This document shows positions 1 through 9,560 of a DNA stretch of 64,000 nucleotides, piece after piece. The position numbers were made by a program, and so were the translations under genes. Position 1 is the first letter of the stretch. Every line of letters begins with the position of its first letter. Location: positions 1,736,001-1,800,000 of the forward strand of contig OZ243107.1 of assembly GCA_965212245.1 (NCBI GenBank), read 5' to 3'. This DNA is from CAKZNE01 sp040222435 (lineage in GTDB: Bacteria; Bacteroidota; Bacteroidia; Flavobacteriales; Schleiferiaceae). The notes below the pieces were generated by a model, which worked only from the letters and a program-made list of their open reading frames with translations, made no database searches and was not told the origin of the DNA.

Positions 1-2
1 TA

Positions 3-770
3 TATCCTGAAAATACCTGGCCGGCCTTTCAAAACGCTTTGGAGCAGCATATGCAAACACTGGAAATGGATGTAGTACTCACTGCAGACAGTCAGGTGGT
101 TGTATCTCATGAGCCCTTTTTGAGTCATGAGATTTGTCTTGACAGTACGGGGTACCCTATACGTGCTGAAGATGAGGCTGATTACAATATTTTTCACATG
201 TCATATGCTGATTTACAGAATTTTGATTGCGGAAGTAAACCACACCCCCGTTTTCCCGATCAAAAAAAGCAAAGGGTGTGTAAGCCTCTTTTGAAAGATA
301 TTATTGAGAGGTCTGAATCTTTTCCAGGGCAAGATGAAGTGTTTTACAATATCGAAGTGAAAAGTAAGCCAGAATGGGATGGCTTATATTACCATTCGGT
401 AGATTCCTATACAGCTGAGGTGGTTAATGTGATTAGCCGTTCAGGAATATTTAGCAGAACTATACTTCAAAGTTTTGATAAGCGCTGTCTGGCATACGCA
501 CATATAGCGTATCCTGAACTACAACTCGCTTTATTGGTAGAAAGTAATGCCGATTTTCAAAATGAAATGGAGCAGTTGGGTTTCCACCCGGATATCTACA
601 GCCCCGGCTACACCCTGGTAAATGCGGAGCTTGTGGTGTATTGCAGGGAAAATAATATACAGTTGATCCCCTGGACCGTAAACACGGTTGAAGATGCAAA
701 ACAATTAATAAATGCCGGAGTGAATGGTATTATAACGGATTATCCCGCCATCAGCAAGCGGGTGAATTAA
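3..770 (+). CDS. Glycerophosphodiester phosphodiesterase, 5' end outside window
   Basis: The open frame enters from the left edge. Its first residues are YPENTWPAFQNALEQ, the family's conserved PENT segment. Then come TLEMDVVLTADSQVVVSHEP, matching the metal-binding E-x-D and SHEP motifs of the GDPD TIM barrel, and near the end a segment with IPWTVNT, the usual late barrel motif. The family hydrolyses glycerophosphodiesters to glycerol-3-phosphate and an alcohol, usually in the periplasm. The N-terminus, including any signal peptide and the first catalytic histidine, is missing from the window. The stop overlaps that of the convergent TPR lipoprotein gene. The family call is firm; the substrate is not known. 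Confidence 0.9.
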   Translation, partial: YPENTWPAFQNALEQHMQTLEMDVVLTADSQVVVSHEPFLSHEICLDSTGYPIRAEDEADYNIFHMSYADLQNFDCGSKPHPRFPDQKKQRVCKPLLKDIIERSESFPGQDEVFYNIEVKSKPEWDGLYYHSVDSYTAEVVNVISRSGIFSRTILQSFDKRCLAYAHIAYPELQLALLVESNADFQNEMEQLGFHPDIYSPGYTLVNAELVVYCRENNIQLIPWTVNTVEDAKQLINAGVNGIITDYPAISKRVN

Positions 771-1852
771 TTGCTTTCCGGATTTTTCCTCAGCTCTTCC
801 AGGGCTCTGTTAACGCGCTCCATGGCAACACCAGCTGGCTGATATACAGGATTGGACTCAATGGCCTTGCGGTAGTCTTCCTTAGCCTTTTTAAACTGAC
901 CTGACATTTCATAACAGTAGCCTCTGCCGTAGTAAGCTTTGTAGTTCTTATCCTGCACCTCAATAGCCTTGGTAAAATATTCACTGGCCTTTTCATACTG
1001 TTTTAATTCTACATGCATAAAGCCGAGATTAAAATAGCTATCGGCATCCCTGGGGTTTAACTGTACGGCCTTAGTATAATTTTCCAGAGCACGGTTTATT
1101 TCATTCTGACTCATGTAAAAAACACCAAGCTTAAAATAGATATCGGCCCGGTTAGGCTCCATTTCCAGAATACGCTGAAAGTAGTATTTGGCCAGTGTGT
1201 CATTACGTGCTGATAACATAACCCCCATCATGTCCAGTGCTCTCACATAATCCTGCTTCAGATCAATGGCTCTTTGGAAATACTGTAATGCCAATGCGGT
1301 ATCTTGCTTCAGGTCGCGCATCACCATGCCCTTAAAAAAGTAAGCTTCCGGATTTTTATTGTCTATTCGAATCACTTCATCCAGCAATTTTAGAGCTGTT
1401 TCAAAATCCATTACCACAATGTAGAGCTCAGCTAATTTTAGACGACATTCTACGTTTTGAGGTTCCAGTTTTATACACTTCTCCCACTCTATTTTAGAAA
1501 GCCGGGTACGATTTTGAATAAAGTGTAACTGCCCCTTAAGCAGGCGTGCTTTGGCCGAGCTGGAGTCCAGTTGCATAGCGTTATATATATCGTTGGCAGC
1601 ACTTTGAGCTTCCCTTCTTTTCAAAAGGAGATCGGCTCGCATCAAGTAGGCTTCCTGGTTGTCAGGGTCAGCTTTCAACACACGGCTCAATGAATCAATG
1701 GCTACCATTTCCCCGGTCGGTTTCCGCTGAGGTACTTCGATAGGTTCAGCCGGTTGATTTTTTGTAGATGGAGTTTCGTTTTTCGTTTCCGGAGAATCAC
1801 ATGCGGTAAGACATACGGCAAGTGTTACTAGCGCTGCAAAAATGTTCTTCAT
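767..1852 (-). CDS. TPR-repeat lipoprotein
   Basis: The protein starts with a short hydrophobic signal ending in a lipobox (LTAC before DSPETK), so it is probably an outer-membrane-anchored lipoprotein. I chose the ATG that places the signal peptide first; an ATG three codons upstream is also possible. After a proline- and threonine-rich linker, about eight tetratricopeptide repeats fill the rest, seen as repeated A-Y-x-x-G/R and F-N-L-G patterns (for example ADSYFNLGFMHVELKQYEKA). TPR solenoids bind partner proteins. No catalytic domain is visible and the partner is unknown. Its stop overlaps the stop of the convergent GDPD gene by a few bases. Confidence 0.85.
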   Translation of the reverse strand: MKNIFAALVTLAVCLTACDSPETKNETPSTKNQPAEPIEVPQRKPTGEMVAIDSLSRVLKADPDNQEAYLMRADLLLKRREAQSAANDIYNAMQLDSSSAKARLLKGQLHFIQNRTRLSKIEWEKCIKLEPQNVECRLKLAELYIVVMDFETALKLLDEVIRIDNKNPEAYFFKGMVMRDLKQDTALALQYFQRAIDLKQDYVRALDMMGVMLSARNDTLAKYYFQRILEMEPNRADIYFKLGVFYMSQNEINRALENYTKAVQLNPRDADSYFNLGFMHVELKQYEKASEYFTKAIEVQDKNYKAYYGRGYCYEMSGQFKKAKEDYRKAIESNPVYQPAGVAMERVNRALEELRKNPESN

Positions 1853-1867
1853 AGAGTGCAAAAATAT

Positions 1868-1895
1868 AAAAGCCCAGTCTAAAGACCGGGCTTTT
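1868..1895 (-). terminator. Intrinsic terminator downstream of recA
   Basis: A near-perfect inverted repeat (arms about 13 bases, AAAAGCCCGGTCT paired with its complement apart from one G:T pair, loop of two bases) lies 22 bases beyond the recA stop. Read on the minus strand it ends in a short T run. Confidence 0.75.
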
Positions 1896-1916
1896 GAACT
1901 TTCGTTGCTTAAATGC

Positions 1917-2912
1917 TTAGGCTTCTATAGCTGTGCGTATCTTTTCTTCTATTTCATCAGCCAGTTCAGGGTTATCTGTAAGTAATTGCCGAACGGCATC
2001 ACGGCCCTGTCCCAGCTTGGTGTCACCGTAACTGAACCATGATCCTGATTTTTTAACAATATCATGATCAACCCCCATGTCAATGATCTCGCCAATCTTT
2101 GAAATACCTTCACCATACATAATATCAAATTCGGCCTGGCGGAAAGGAGGGGCTACTTTATTCTTAACCACCTTAACCCGTGCACGGTTCCCCATTACCT
2201 GGTCGCCACTTTTTATCTGAGAAGTTCTGCGAATGTCCAGGCGAACAGAAGAATAGAATTTCAAAGCGTTACCACCGGTAGTTGTTTCGGGGTTCCCGAA
2301 CATAATACCGATCTTTTCACGCAGTTGGTTAATGAATATACAACAGCACCTGGTTTTACTGATAGTGGAGGTGAGCTTACGTAAAGCTTGTGACATAAGA
2401 CGTGCCTGCAGGCCCATTTTACTATCCCCCATTTCACCTTCAATTTCACTTTTGGGTGTAAGAGCCGCAACGGAATCAATAACAATGAGGTCAATAGCTC
2501 CGGAACGGATCAGGTTATCGGTAATTTCCAGGGCTTGTTCACCGTTGTCTGGTTGAGAAATAATTAACTCTTCCGTGTCAACCCCTAGTTTCTCAGCGTA
2601 AAAGCGATCAAAAGCGTGTTCAGCATCTACAAAAGCCGCTATGCCGCCCTTTCGCTGTACTTCAGCAATAGCGTGTAGGGTAAGAGTGGTTTTACCGGAA
2701 GACTCAGGTCCGTATATTTCAACTACACGACCTTTAGGATAGCCACCAATACCAAGTGCTATATCCAGCCCGATGGACCCGGATGAAATGGATTCAACCT
2801 GCTCCACGGCATTGTCACCCATACGCATAACAGCACCTTTCCCATAGGTTTTATCAAGCTTGTCCATGGTTAGCTTGAGTGCTTTTAGCTTGGCATCTTT
2901 ATCGTTACTCAT
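1917..2912 (-). CDS. recA: Recombinase A
   Basis: This is full-length RecA (331 aa) with the Walker A motif GPESSGKT at about residues 68-75, the FVDAEHAFD segment, the Walker B region LIVIDSVAAL, and the L2 loop around TTGGNALKFY. RecA forms filaments on single-stranded DNA, drives homologous recombination and promotes LexA self-cleavage. The C-terminus is short but normal for Bacteroidota. There is no Shine-Dalgarno site before the ATG, as is usual for the phylum. The gene is monocistronic, with its own terminator and a -7-type box about 40 bases upstream. It is a core gene and marks this side as chromosomal. Confidence 0.98.
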   Translation of the reverse strand: MSNDKDAKLKALKLTMDKLDKTYGKGAVMRMGDNAVEQVESISSGSIGLDIALGIGGYPKGRVVEIYGPESSGKTTLTLHAIAEVQRKGGIAAFVDAEHAFDRFYAEKLGVDTEELIISQPDNGEQALEITDNLIRSGAIDLIVIDSVAALTPKSEIEGEMGDSKMGLQARLMSQALRKLTSTISKTRCCCIFINQLREKIGIMFGNPETTTGGNALKFYSSVRLDIRRTSQIKSGDQVMGNRARVKVVKNKVAPPFRQAEFDIMYGEGISKIGEIIDMGVDHDIVKKSGSWFSYGDTKLGQGRDAVRQLLTDNPELADEIEEKIRTAIEA

Positions 2913-2952
2913 AGCAATATTTTGAAGAAATTATTTCTGATTGTATTTTGTG

Positions 2953-2960
2953 CAAATATA
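2953..2960 (-). promoter_or_regulatory. Putative Bacteroidota -7 box of recA
   Basis: The minus strand reads TATATTTG, matching the TAnnTTTG -7 consensus of the Bacteroidota primary sigma factor, about 40 bases before the recA ATG. I could not define a clear -33 element. Confidence 0.5.
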
Positions 2961-3218
2961 GAATGGTTTAAGCACATATGTGATTATACCGCGCAAATAA
3001 AGTCAATAAAAACAGAATTCCAAAAAAATAAGAATCATTGCTTTGTACACCTAAATCGAGAATTTAGTATTACTTATTTAACCTGCCGGGGTTTGTTATA
3101 GGCGAACAGGTTAACCAGTTGCATGGAGTTTCATATTTTACGGAGCCTATTAGCAGGAAGGATATTTGTAATTTACAGTATCCTCAGCCTAAGCTTTTTC
3201 AGCTTAGTGTTTTTTAAA
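2961..3218. other. Intergenic region between recA and cphA with one hairpin
   Basis: No gene is visible between recA and the cphA stop. A 7-bp stem hairpin, CTAAGCT/AGCTTAG at 3189-3207, is followed by a T-rich run on the plus strand. It may terminate transcription, but the T run lies on the side away from cphA transcription, so its role is uncertain. Confidence 0.4.
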
Positions 3219-5864
3219 TTACCTATTGGGTATATCATTCTCCTGCACATCTATTCCGGTTTCTTTTTCCTTTAAGTCTCCAATAAGCTTTATGGAATTG
3301 GGGATGTCATCACAAAGTACAGTAATAAAAGTTCCTTTTTCCGCTTTACGGATGGAGTTAACAATAGCTTCCGCTTCATTTGGTTCTGTGCGAACAGGCT
3401 TTTTTTTATCCACCAGCAAAATGCCTTTCATTAAGAGATCATAGATGTCACTGGCAGTCCGGCCTCGCAATTCCGGATCCTGACGTATTACAATCTCGTC
3501 AAAAATGCGTGCACTCACCCGTCCCAGTTCAATTATATCTTCATCTCTCCTGTCTCCCGTGCCGGAAATAATTCCCACCTTAGGATATCCCTGCGTTTTT
3601 GCAATAAACTTTCCAATGGCTGTCATTCCTGCAGGGTTGTGGGCATAATCCAGTAAGACCTCAAAATCCCTGAATGTGAATAAATTCATTCTTCCCGGGG
3701 TTTGTGCCGGAGATGGGGTAAAGGTTTGTAAGGCTATACGGAGATCTTCAAGCTTTATATTACGTAAAAATGCCGTGAGGGCAGCGGGTAATATATTTTG
3801 TATCATAAAGACGGCCCGGCCCGCAAAAGTGAGGGGTATATTGACTACTTTTTCAATCCTCATTTTCCAACCTCCCTTATTAATTGAAATATATCCGTTT
3901 TCATAAACAGCGGCAATGCCGCCTGCTTTGCAATGATCTATGATGCGTTGATTCTTTTCATTCATGCTGAAAAGAGCAATATTGGAATTTATGTTATCAC
4001 GCATAGTAAAGATCAGGTCATCATCTGCATTCAAAACTGCGTAGCCATCCTTGTGAATGTTTTCCACTACCACTGATTTTACCCGGGCAAGTTGTTCAAG
4101 GGTATGAATACCCTTAATGCCAAGATGGTCTGATGTAATATTTGTTACCACCCCAATGTCGCTATAGCTGAACCCAAGCCCTTCCCTTATGATACCACCC
4201 CGGGCTGTTTCTAAAACTGCAAAATCTACCGTTGGGTCACTTAAAACAAAACGTGCGCTTTTAGGACCGGTGCAGTCACCGGCCTCCAGCATCCTGTTCT
4301 GAATATAAATGCCATCAGAGGTAGTAAAGCCTACTTTATAACCTGCGCTTTTCATAATGTGGGCTATTAACCGGGTGGTGGTGGTCTTACCATTGGTTCC
4401 AGTTACGGCAACTATAGGTATTCTGGATGAACTCCCGGGTGGGTATAACATATCCACCACAGGTTCTGCTACATTTCTTGGCAGGCCATGGGTAGGGTCA
4501 AGGTGCATACGGAATCCCGGGGCTGCATTTACTTCCAGTACAGCACCATCACTCTCGTTGAGTGGGGTTTTAAGTTCAGGGGCCATAATATCTATCCCAC
4601 AGATATCCAAACCTATTATCCTGGAAATGCGCTCTGCCAGGAATACATTGTAGGGGTGAACCGTTTCGGTAACATCAGTTGACGTTCCTCCGGTACTCAA
4701 ATTGGCTGTTGTTTTGAGGTATAACCTCTTTTTAGGTGGTAATACGGATTTCATTGTGAGTTTCTGCATACGCAGAATATGAAGGGTCATATTGTCTACA
4801 ATAATTTCAGTAAGCATATTTTCGTGACCATATCCTCTTCTGGGATCGGCATTTACCTCAGCTATCAACTCCTTTATAGTTGATCGTCCATTCCCCGTTA
4901 TATGAGCCGGTGTGCGCCTGGCTGCGGCCACCAGACGATTGTTGATTACCAGAAGCCTGAAATCAAATCCCTCGATATAGCTTTCTGCTATTATCAGTTC
5001 TGAGTGTTTTTTTGCAGCAGCAAAGGCCTTTAAAGCCTCATTCCATGATTTAACATTAATGCTGGCCCCACGACCGTGATTACCATCTACCGGTTTAATT
5101 ACACAGGGGTAGCCGATATAGTCTAATGCATTGCTAAGCTCACTTTCCGTATTCACAGACCTCCCTCTGGGAACAGGTATTCCTGCACGGTTTAGCAGGA
5201 GTTTGGTATCCCCCTTATCTCCTGCCAGCTCAACACCTATACCGCTGGTTTGGCTGGTCATAGTAGCCATAATTCTCTTTTGGTTTAAGCCGTATCCTAA
5301 TTGCACCAGTGAATCTGTATTTAAGCGCATAAATGGAATACCTCTTTTTGCAGCTTCTTGCACAATAGAAAATGTGCTGGGGCCTAGTTTTTCCTGCTCA
5401 CGGATTACTTTCAAAGCCTGTATGTCTTCTTCCAGCGTGCCTGATTTTCCTTCAATGAGCGTTTCTATTATAGCTGTGGCGGCCTTGGCAGCATAAATTC
5501 CTGCCCGTTCCTCTGTATAGCTAAACACCACATTGTAAACGCCCTTTTCACCTGTTCCCCGGGTCCGGCCAAAACCACAATCCATTCCAGCCAGTGTCTG
5601 TATTTCAAGGGCTACGTGTTCTATGATATGCCCCATCCAGGTTCCCTCTTTTACTCTTTTTAAAAACCCTCCTTCGTGACTCTCGGAGCAGTGATGTTCA
5701 TATAAAGATGGAATTAGTGTTTCCAGGCGGCCGGCAAAACCCTCTATTTTATCTGATGGCTTTTCCTCCATCTCTTTCAGATCCAGCCTCATTACTATTA
5801 GTTTGTGCCAGCGGTTGGACCAATAGTTAGGTCCTCTTAATGCCTGAATGTCCAGGATTTCCAT
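3219..5864 (-). CDS. cphA: Cyanophycin synthetase
   Basis: This 881-aa protein has the complete CphA layout: an N-terminal domain starting MEILDIQALRGPNYWS, an ATP-grasp domain (about residues 215-470, with the GNHGRGASINV loop), and a Mur-ligase-like C-terminal half with the P-loop GTNGKTTTTRL at about residue 486. The enzyme adds Asp to the backbone and Arg to the side chains without a ribosome, making the nitrogen-storage polymer cyanophycin (multi-L-arginyl-poly-L-aspartate) in the cytoplasm. It is divergent from the cyanophycinase gene across a gap of about 165 bp, and an isoaspartyl peptidase follows that, so synthesis and breakdown genes sit together. Length and motifs look intact. Confidence 0.96.
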   Translation of the reverse strand: MEILDIQALRGPNYWSNRWHKLIVMRLDLKEMEEKPSDKIEGFAGRLETLIPSLYEHHCSESHEGGFLKRVKEGTWMGHIIEHVALEIQTLAGMDCGFGRTRGTGEKGVYNVVFSYTEERAGIYAAKAATAIIETLIEGKSGTLEEDIQALKVIREQEKLGPSTFSIVQEAAKRGIPFMRLNTDSLVQLGYGLNQKRIMATMTSQTSGIGVELAGDKGDTKLLLNRAGIPVPRGRSVNTESELSNALDYIGYPCVIKPVDGNHGRGASINVKSWNEALKAFAAAKKHSELIIAESYIEGFDFRLLVINNRLVAAARRTPAHITGNGRSTIKELIAEVNADPRRGYGHENMLTEIIVDNMTLHILRMQKLTMKSVLPPKKRLYLKTTANLSTGGTSTDVTETVHPYNVFLAERISRIIGLDICGIDIMAPELKTPLNESDGAVLEVNAAPGFRMHLDPTHGLPRNVAEPVVDMLYPPGSSSRIPIVAVTGTNGKTTTTRLIAHIMKSAGYKVGFTTSDGIYIQNRMLEAGDCTGPKSARFVLSDPTVDFAVLETARGGIIREGLGFSYSDIGVVTNITSDHLGIKGIHTLEQLARVKSVVVENIHKDGYAVLNADDDLIFTMRDNINSNIALFSMNEKNQRIIDHCKAGGIAAVYENGYISINKGGWKMRIEKVVNIPLTFAGRAVFMIQNILPAALTAFLRNIKLEDLRIALQTFTPSPAQTPGRMNLFTFRDFEVLLDYAHNPAGMTAIGKFIAKTQGYPKVGIISGTGDRRDEDIIELGRVSARIFDEIVIRQDPELRGRTASDIYDLLMKGILLVDKKKPVRTEPNEAEAIVNSIRKAEKGTFITVLCDDIPNSIKLIGDLKEKETGIDVQENDIPNR

Positions 5865-6029
5865 GGTGTAGATTTTTATTATGATGAGCGGAGAGTAACC
5901 CTTAATTCACTTTGGCATCTACTTTCTGAACATTTTGTTTAAAAGTAACCATTCCAGACGGACAATCACTAGTTTGAGATGGTATCTTCACCATGGGACA
6001 TGAATGGTTCCACACTAAAATTATTGATT

Positions 6030-6893
6030 ATGTCAACTCGAGAAAAAAAAATACCAAAGGGTATTCTGATAGCTATCGGAGGAGGAGTGGATAGGGGAAC
6101 GGTTCCTGATGAAGAGAATTCCGAAGATTACGGTATCAAATTCCTGGAAACCGGAATATTGAAGCGATTGCTTACAGCTCTTACCGGGAAGACGGATCGT
6201 GTGGAGATTATTACGACCGCATCACAGATACCAGAGCAAACAGGTGAGCATTATGTGGATGCCTTCAAACGATTAGGTAATGAAAATATTGATGTTATTC
6301 ATATAAAGGATCGTAAGGATGCTTCCAACGAAGAATATCTGCAACGGGTGAGGGAAGCAGAGGGTGTTCTTTTTACCGGAGGTGATCAGATGAGGCTGAC
6401 GCGGATTTTTTCGAAAACAGAGTTTTTGAAAATTCTAATGAGGAGATATGAAGATGAGGAATTTGTGCTGGCGGGCACCAGCGCAGGAGCTATGGCTATG
6501 TCGTATAATATGATAAGCAGGGGCATAAGTACGGAAGCTTTACTTAAAGGGATGGTAAATATCACTGAAGGGCTGGGATTTATCAAAGAAGTGACCTTCG
6601 ATTCGCATTTCATACAAAGAGGACGGTTTGGGCGATTGTGCCAGGCTATAGCTACAGAGCCGGTTTATGTAGGGATTGGTTTGGGCGAGGATACAGGTTT
6701 GCTCATTACCAATGGGGATCATATGGAAGCGATTGGCTCCGGTCTTGTAATGATAGTAGAGGGGGATCACATTAAATACACCAATATTGAAGAAGTAAAT
6801 GTGGGGGAGCCTATTTCTGTAGAAAACCTAATAGTTCATATTCTCTCCCAGGGCCACAGCTATATCCTGTCTGAAAGGCGTTTGATACACTGA
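6030..6893 (+). CDS. cphB: Cyanophycinase
   Basis: This is a cyanophycinase-like serine peptidase (peptidase family S51). The nucleophile motif GTSAGA places the catalytic serine at about residue 151, counted from the ATG at 6030. Upstream are GGGVDRG and FTGGDQ, both typical of the family. The enzyme cuts cyanophycin into beta-Asp-Arg dipeptides. I prefer the start at 6030 because the next residues, MSTREKKIPKG, begin directly before the conserved core; an ATG at 5979 would add 17 residues. No signal peptide is seen, which fits degradation of an intracellular polymer. The isoaspartyl peptidase gene converges from the other side, 9 bp after this stop. Confidence 0.93.
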   Translation: MSTREKKIPKGILIAIGGGVDRGTVPDEENSEDYGIKFLETGILKRLLTALTGKTDRVEIITTASQIPEQTGEHYVDAFKRLGNENIDVIHIKDRKDASNEEYLQRVREAEGVLFTGGDQMRLTRIFSKTEFLKILMRRYEDEEFVLAGTSAGAMAMSYNMISRGISTEALLKGMVNITEGLGFIKEVTFDSHFIQRGRFGRLCQAIATEPVYVGIGLGEDTGLLITNGDHMEAIGSGLVMIVEGDHIKYTNIEEVNVGEPISVENLIVHILSQGHSYILSERRLIH

Positions 6894-6902
6894 AAAGGTG
6901 CT

Positions 6903-7868
6903 TCACTGGTAAATTTTCACTTCTGGTTTTTTTCCGGCTGATAGCATGGCTCTGTACATCCCAGGGGTGTTAAAGGTCATGCTGCAATTTCCCTTTTTAT
7001 CAAGGGCTATAATCCCGCCTTCACAATCTTGATTTTTAAGTTTTTCGTGTATTACGTAATGAGCGGCCTTTTTTAATTCAAGTTGTTTGTATTCCATTAA
7101 TGCCGAAATATCATAGGCTACCACATTGCGCAAAAAATATTCGCCATGGCCTGTGCAGGAAACAGCACAAGTGTTATTGTTGGCGTAAGTACCGGCTCCT
7201 ATAATAGGGGAATCCCCGATCCTGCCAAAATGCTTATTGGTCATTCCACCGGTAGAAGTGGCTGCTGCCAGATTTCCATGCGTATCTAATGCAACTGCTC
7301 CTACAGTGCCAAGTTTGCGGCCACCATTCTCAGTATTTTCTGTTGCCATTTTATTTGCTCCGTTATGGTCAAGTGTTATATCACCACTTTGTTGAGCCAA
7401 CTGCAGTTGTAGGAAGCGTTCTTCTGTATAAAAATAAGAGGGCTCTTCCAGTTTGCACCCCCTTTGCTGGGCAAATTGCTCAGCCCCCATTCCGGCCAAC
7501 ATTACATGAGGCGAATGTTCCATTACCTGACGAGCGGCTGAAACCGGATTTCTTATGCGGCTGACAGCCACAACTGAACCAGCCTTCAGAGTTAAACCGT
7601 CCATAATGGAAGCATCCATCTCGTTTTTACCCTCAGAGGTAAAAACAGAGCCTTTCCCGGCATTAAACAAGGGTGAATCTTCCATTTGTTTTACGGCTTC
7701 TTCTACAGCTGTTACTGCAGTTCCTCCCGCTCTTAAAATTTTTTCACCGGTAAGTATGGCTTGATTTAGAATATGTATATAAGAAGCCTCCTTTTTAGCG
7801 CTCATATTTTCTTTAAGGATAGTGCCCACTCCACCATGGATAGCCAGAACATATAGTTTTTTATTCAA
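6903..7868 (-). CDS. iaaA: Isoaspartyl peptidase / L-asparaginase, Ntn-hydrolase
   Basis: This plant-type asparaginase (321 aa) is made as a precursor that cleaves itself before a threonine. The cleavage site is visible as GTVGAVALD, with the nucleophile at Thr188, followed by the substrate loop TSTGGMTNK and GRIGDSPIIGAGTYA. The family hydrolyses beta-aspartyl dipeptides. Next to cyanophycinase, the natural substrate is probably beta-Asp-Arg released from cyanophycin, giving free Asp and Arg. No signal peptide is apparent. The gene converges with cphB and is divergent from yifB. The gene symbol follows the E. coli name for the family. Confidence 0.92.
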   Translation of the reverse strand: MNKKLYVLAIHGGVGTILKENMSAKKEASYIHILNQAILTGEKILRAGGTAVTAVEEAVKQMEDSPLFNAGKGSVFTSEGKNEMDASIMDGLTLKAGSVVAVSRIRNPVSAARQVMEHSPHVMLAGMGAEQFAQQRGCKLEEPSYFYTEERFLQLQLAQQSGDITLDHNGANKMATENTENGGRKLGTVGAVALDTHGNLAAATSTGGMTNKHFGRIGDSPIIGAGTYANNNTCAVSCTGHGEYFLRNVVAYDISALMEYKQLELKKAAHYVIHEKLKNQDCEGGIIALDKKGNCSMTFNTPGMYRAMLSAGKKPEVKIYQ

Positions 7869-8055
7869 CCCTGTATATTTCCTGTAAATGTAGATAATTA
7901 GTCTGCTGAAGGGTTCGTAAAAGAAGCTTTAATAAACGTGGAGGCTTCAGTACAAAACATTTATGGCTATGGCTAATGATAGTGGGGTTAAAAGAGTCAT
8001 GAACTGTTATTAATGTTTTAAATTTCCTATTTTCAGTTCTCGAAAACTCTCCTGT

Positions 8056-9129
8056 ATGCTCATTAAAACATTTGGAAGTGCCGTTTTTGGTGTAGATGCA
8101 ACCACTATTACCATTGAGGTCAATACCGATTCCGGAATACACTTTCATTTGGTTGGACTTCCGGATAATGCTATAAAAGAAAGCCAGCACCGTATTACAG
8201 CCGCTCTTAAGAATAACGGCTTTAAGTGGCCCGGCAAACGGATTACGGTGAATATGGCTCCGGCTGATATCCGAAAAGAGGGCTCAGCGTATGATTTACC
8301 TATAGCTATTGGAATATTGGCAGCTTCCGGCCAAATAGAAGTATCCGCAGAAGAAGCTGCAAAATATCTGATTATGGGAGAGTTGTCACTGGACGGGAGC
8401 CTTCAACCGGTAAAAGGTGCTTTGCCTATTGCTATTCAGGCGAGGACGGAAGGTTTTGAGGGCTTCATTCTACCCAATGAAAACGCTCGTGAGGCAGCCA
8501 TTGTAAATAACCTTTGCGTATATGGGGTAAATAGCTTGACTGATGTGGTGAATTTGTTAACGGACCCGATCAAACCAATACCTGTAGAGGTGAATGTGCG
8601 CGAGGAGTTCGCTCAGCATCTGGATAATCCGGAGCATGATTTTGACCAGGTAAAAGGTCAGGAAAATATAAAAAGAGCTTTGGAAATTGCTGCTGCTGGT
8701 GGGCATAATGTTATACTCATCGGTCCGCCCGGTGCGGGTAAAACAATGCTGGCTAAGCGTATGCCTTCCATATTGCCGCCCATGACCTTGAACGAAGCAC
8801 TGGAAACGACAAAGATTCACTCTGTAGCTGGTAAACTGGGAAAGAATGGAGGGCTGATCGCTAGTCGTCCGTTTCGCAATCCCCATCATAGTATCTCAGA
8901 TGTGGCCCTGGTAGGGGGAGGAGGTTTTCCACAACCAGGAGAAATATCACTTGCCCACAACGGCATTCTGTTTCTTGATGAATTACCTGAGTTTAAGCGT
9001 ACCGTATTGGAAGTAATGCGACAACCTATGGAAGATAGAAAGGTTACGATCAGCAGGGCCAGGTTTACGGTAGATTACCCTTCGGCTTTCATGTTGGTGG
9101 CTTCTATGAACCCGTGTGCTTGCGTGTGA
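8056..9129 (+). pseudogene. yifB: yifB/comM N-terminal part, interrupted by the 46-kb element
   Basis: This is the first 355 codons of a YifB/ComM Mg-chelatase-like AAA+ ATPase: the N-terminal domain (SAVFGVDATTITIEVN, HLVGLPDNAIKES), Walker A GPPGAGKTML at about 223-232, and Walker B ILFLDELPEF at about 305. The frame follows the family up to the MNPCAC motif, then reads one foreign codon and a TGA at 9127. The missing part begins at 55275. ComM-type proteins are helicases that extend branch migration during natural transformation; the role in Bacteroidota is less studied. Without the C-terminal part the protein is probably non-functional. Confidence 0.95.
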
Positions 9130-9554
9130 TTTTTACAACTATCCGGCTTGAAGCGGAAAAACCAAAACCTGAATATTACCCTGAAAATCCGCAATCCATT
9201 GGGGAGCACATTTGCAAAGCACGAGTGGATAGAAAGCTTTTGCAGGAGGATGTTGCGAATATCTTAGGCGTTGATGTAATGACAATCGGGAATTGGGAAA
9301 ATGGGAAGGTTCAACCCAAGTCTAGGTTTTTGATACCTGTTATTCAATTTTTGGGATATACCCCGAAATGTTTGCAGGACTACCCTCAACTGGAAAGCCC
9401 TGTTTTTGCCTATCGGATGAAACATTCTTATACGCAGGAACAGCTTGCCCGATTAACCGGGCTTGATAAAACGACTATCCAGGCTGTTGAAATGGGAAAA
9501 CGTCCAATGATTGATAGAACAAGGAAAAAGCTGGTAGAGCATCAGATCATTTAG
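9114..9554 (+). CDS. Double helix-turn-helix (XRE) frame at the left end; severed C-terminal part of the recombinase frame
   Basis: The frame encodes two XRE-like helix-turn-helix units: IGEHICKARVDRKLLQEDVA through GNWENG, and FAYRMKHSYTQEQLARLTG through EMGKRP. The only early start is a GTG at 9114 inside chromosomal yifB, and the first four codons come from yifB or the shared core. From codon 5 (VIFTTIRLEAEKPKPEYYP) the sequence belongs to the element. In the excised circle this frame is continuous with the serine recombinase at 53759, across attP, with no stop. It therefore probably evolved as the recombinase C-terminal domain. In the integrated state it may be translated from the yifB transcript, overlapping the truncated yifB stop, or be silent. 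Confidence 0.75.
   Translation: MCLRVIFTTIRLEAEKPKPEYYPENPQSIGEHICKARVDRKLLQEDVANILGVDVMTIGNWENGKVQPKSRFLIPVIQFLGYTPKCLQDYPQLESPVFAYRMKHSYTQEQLARLTGLDKTTIQAVEMGKRPMIDRTRKKLVEHQII
9121..9124. other. attL core
   Basis: The context is yifB on the left (CCGTGTGCT) then TGCG then element sequence (TGTGATT). The core is deduced by comparison with the right junction; the crossover could fall at any point within the four shared bases. Confidence 0.85.
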
Positions 9555-9560
9555 ATGACC

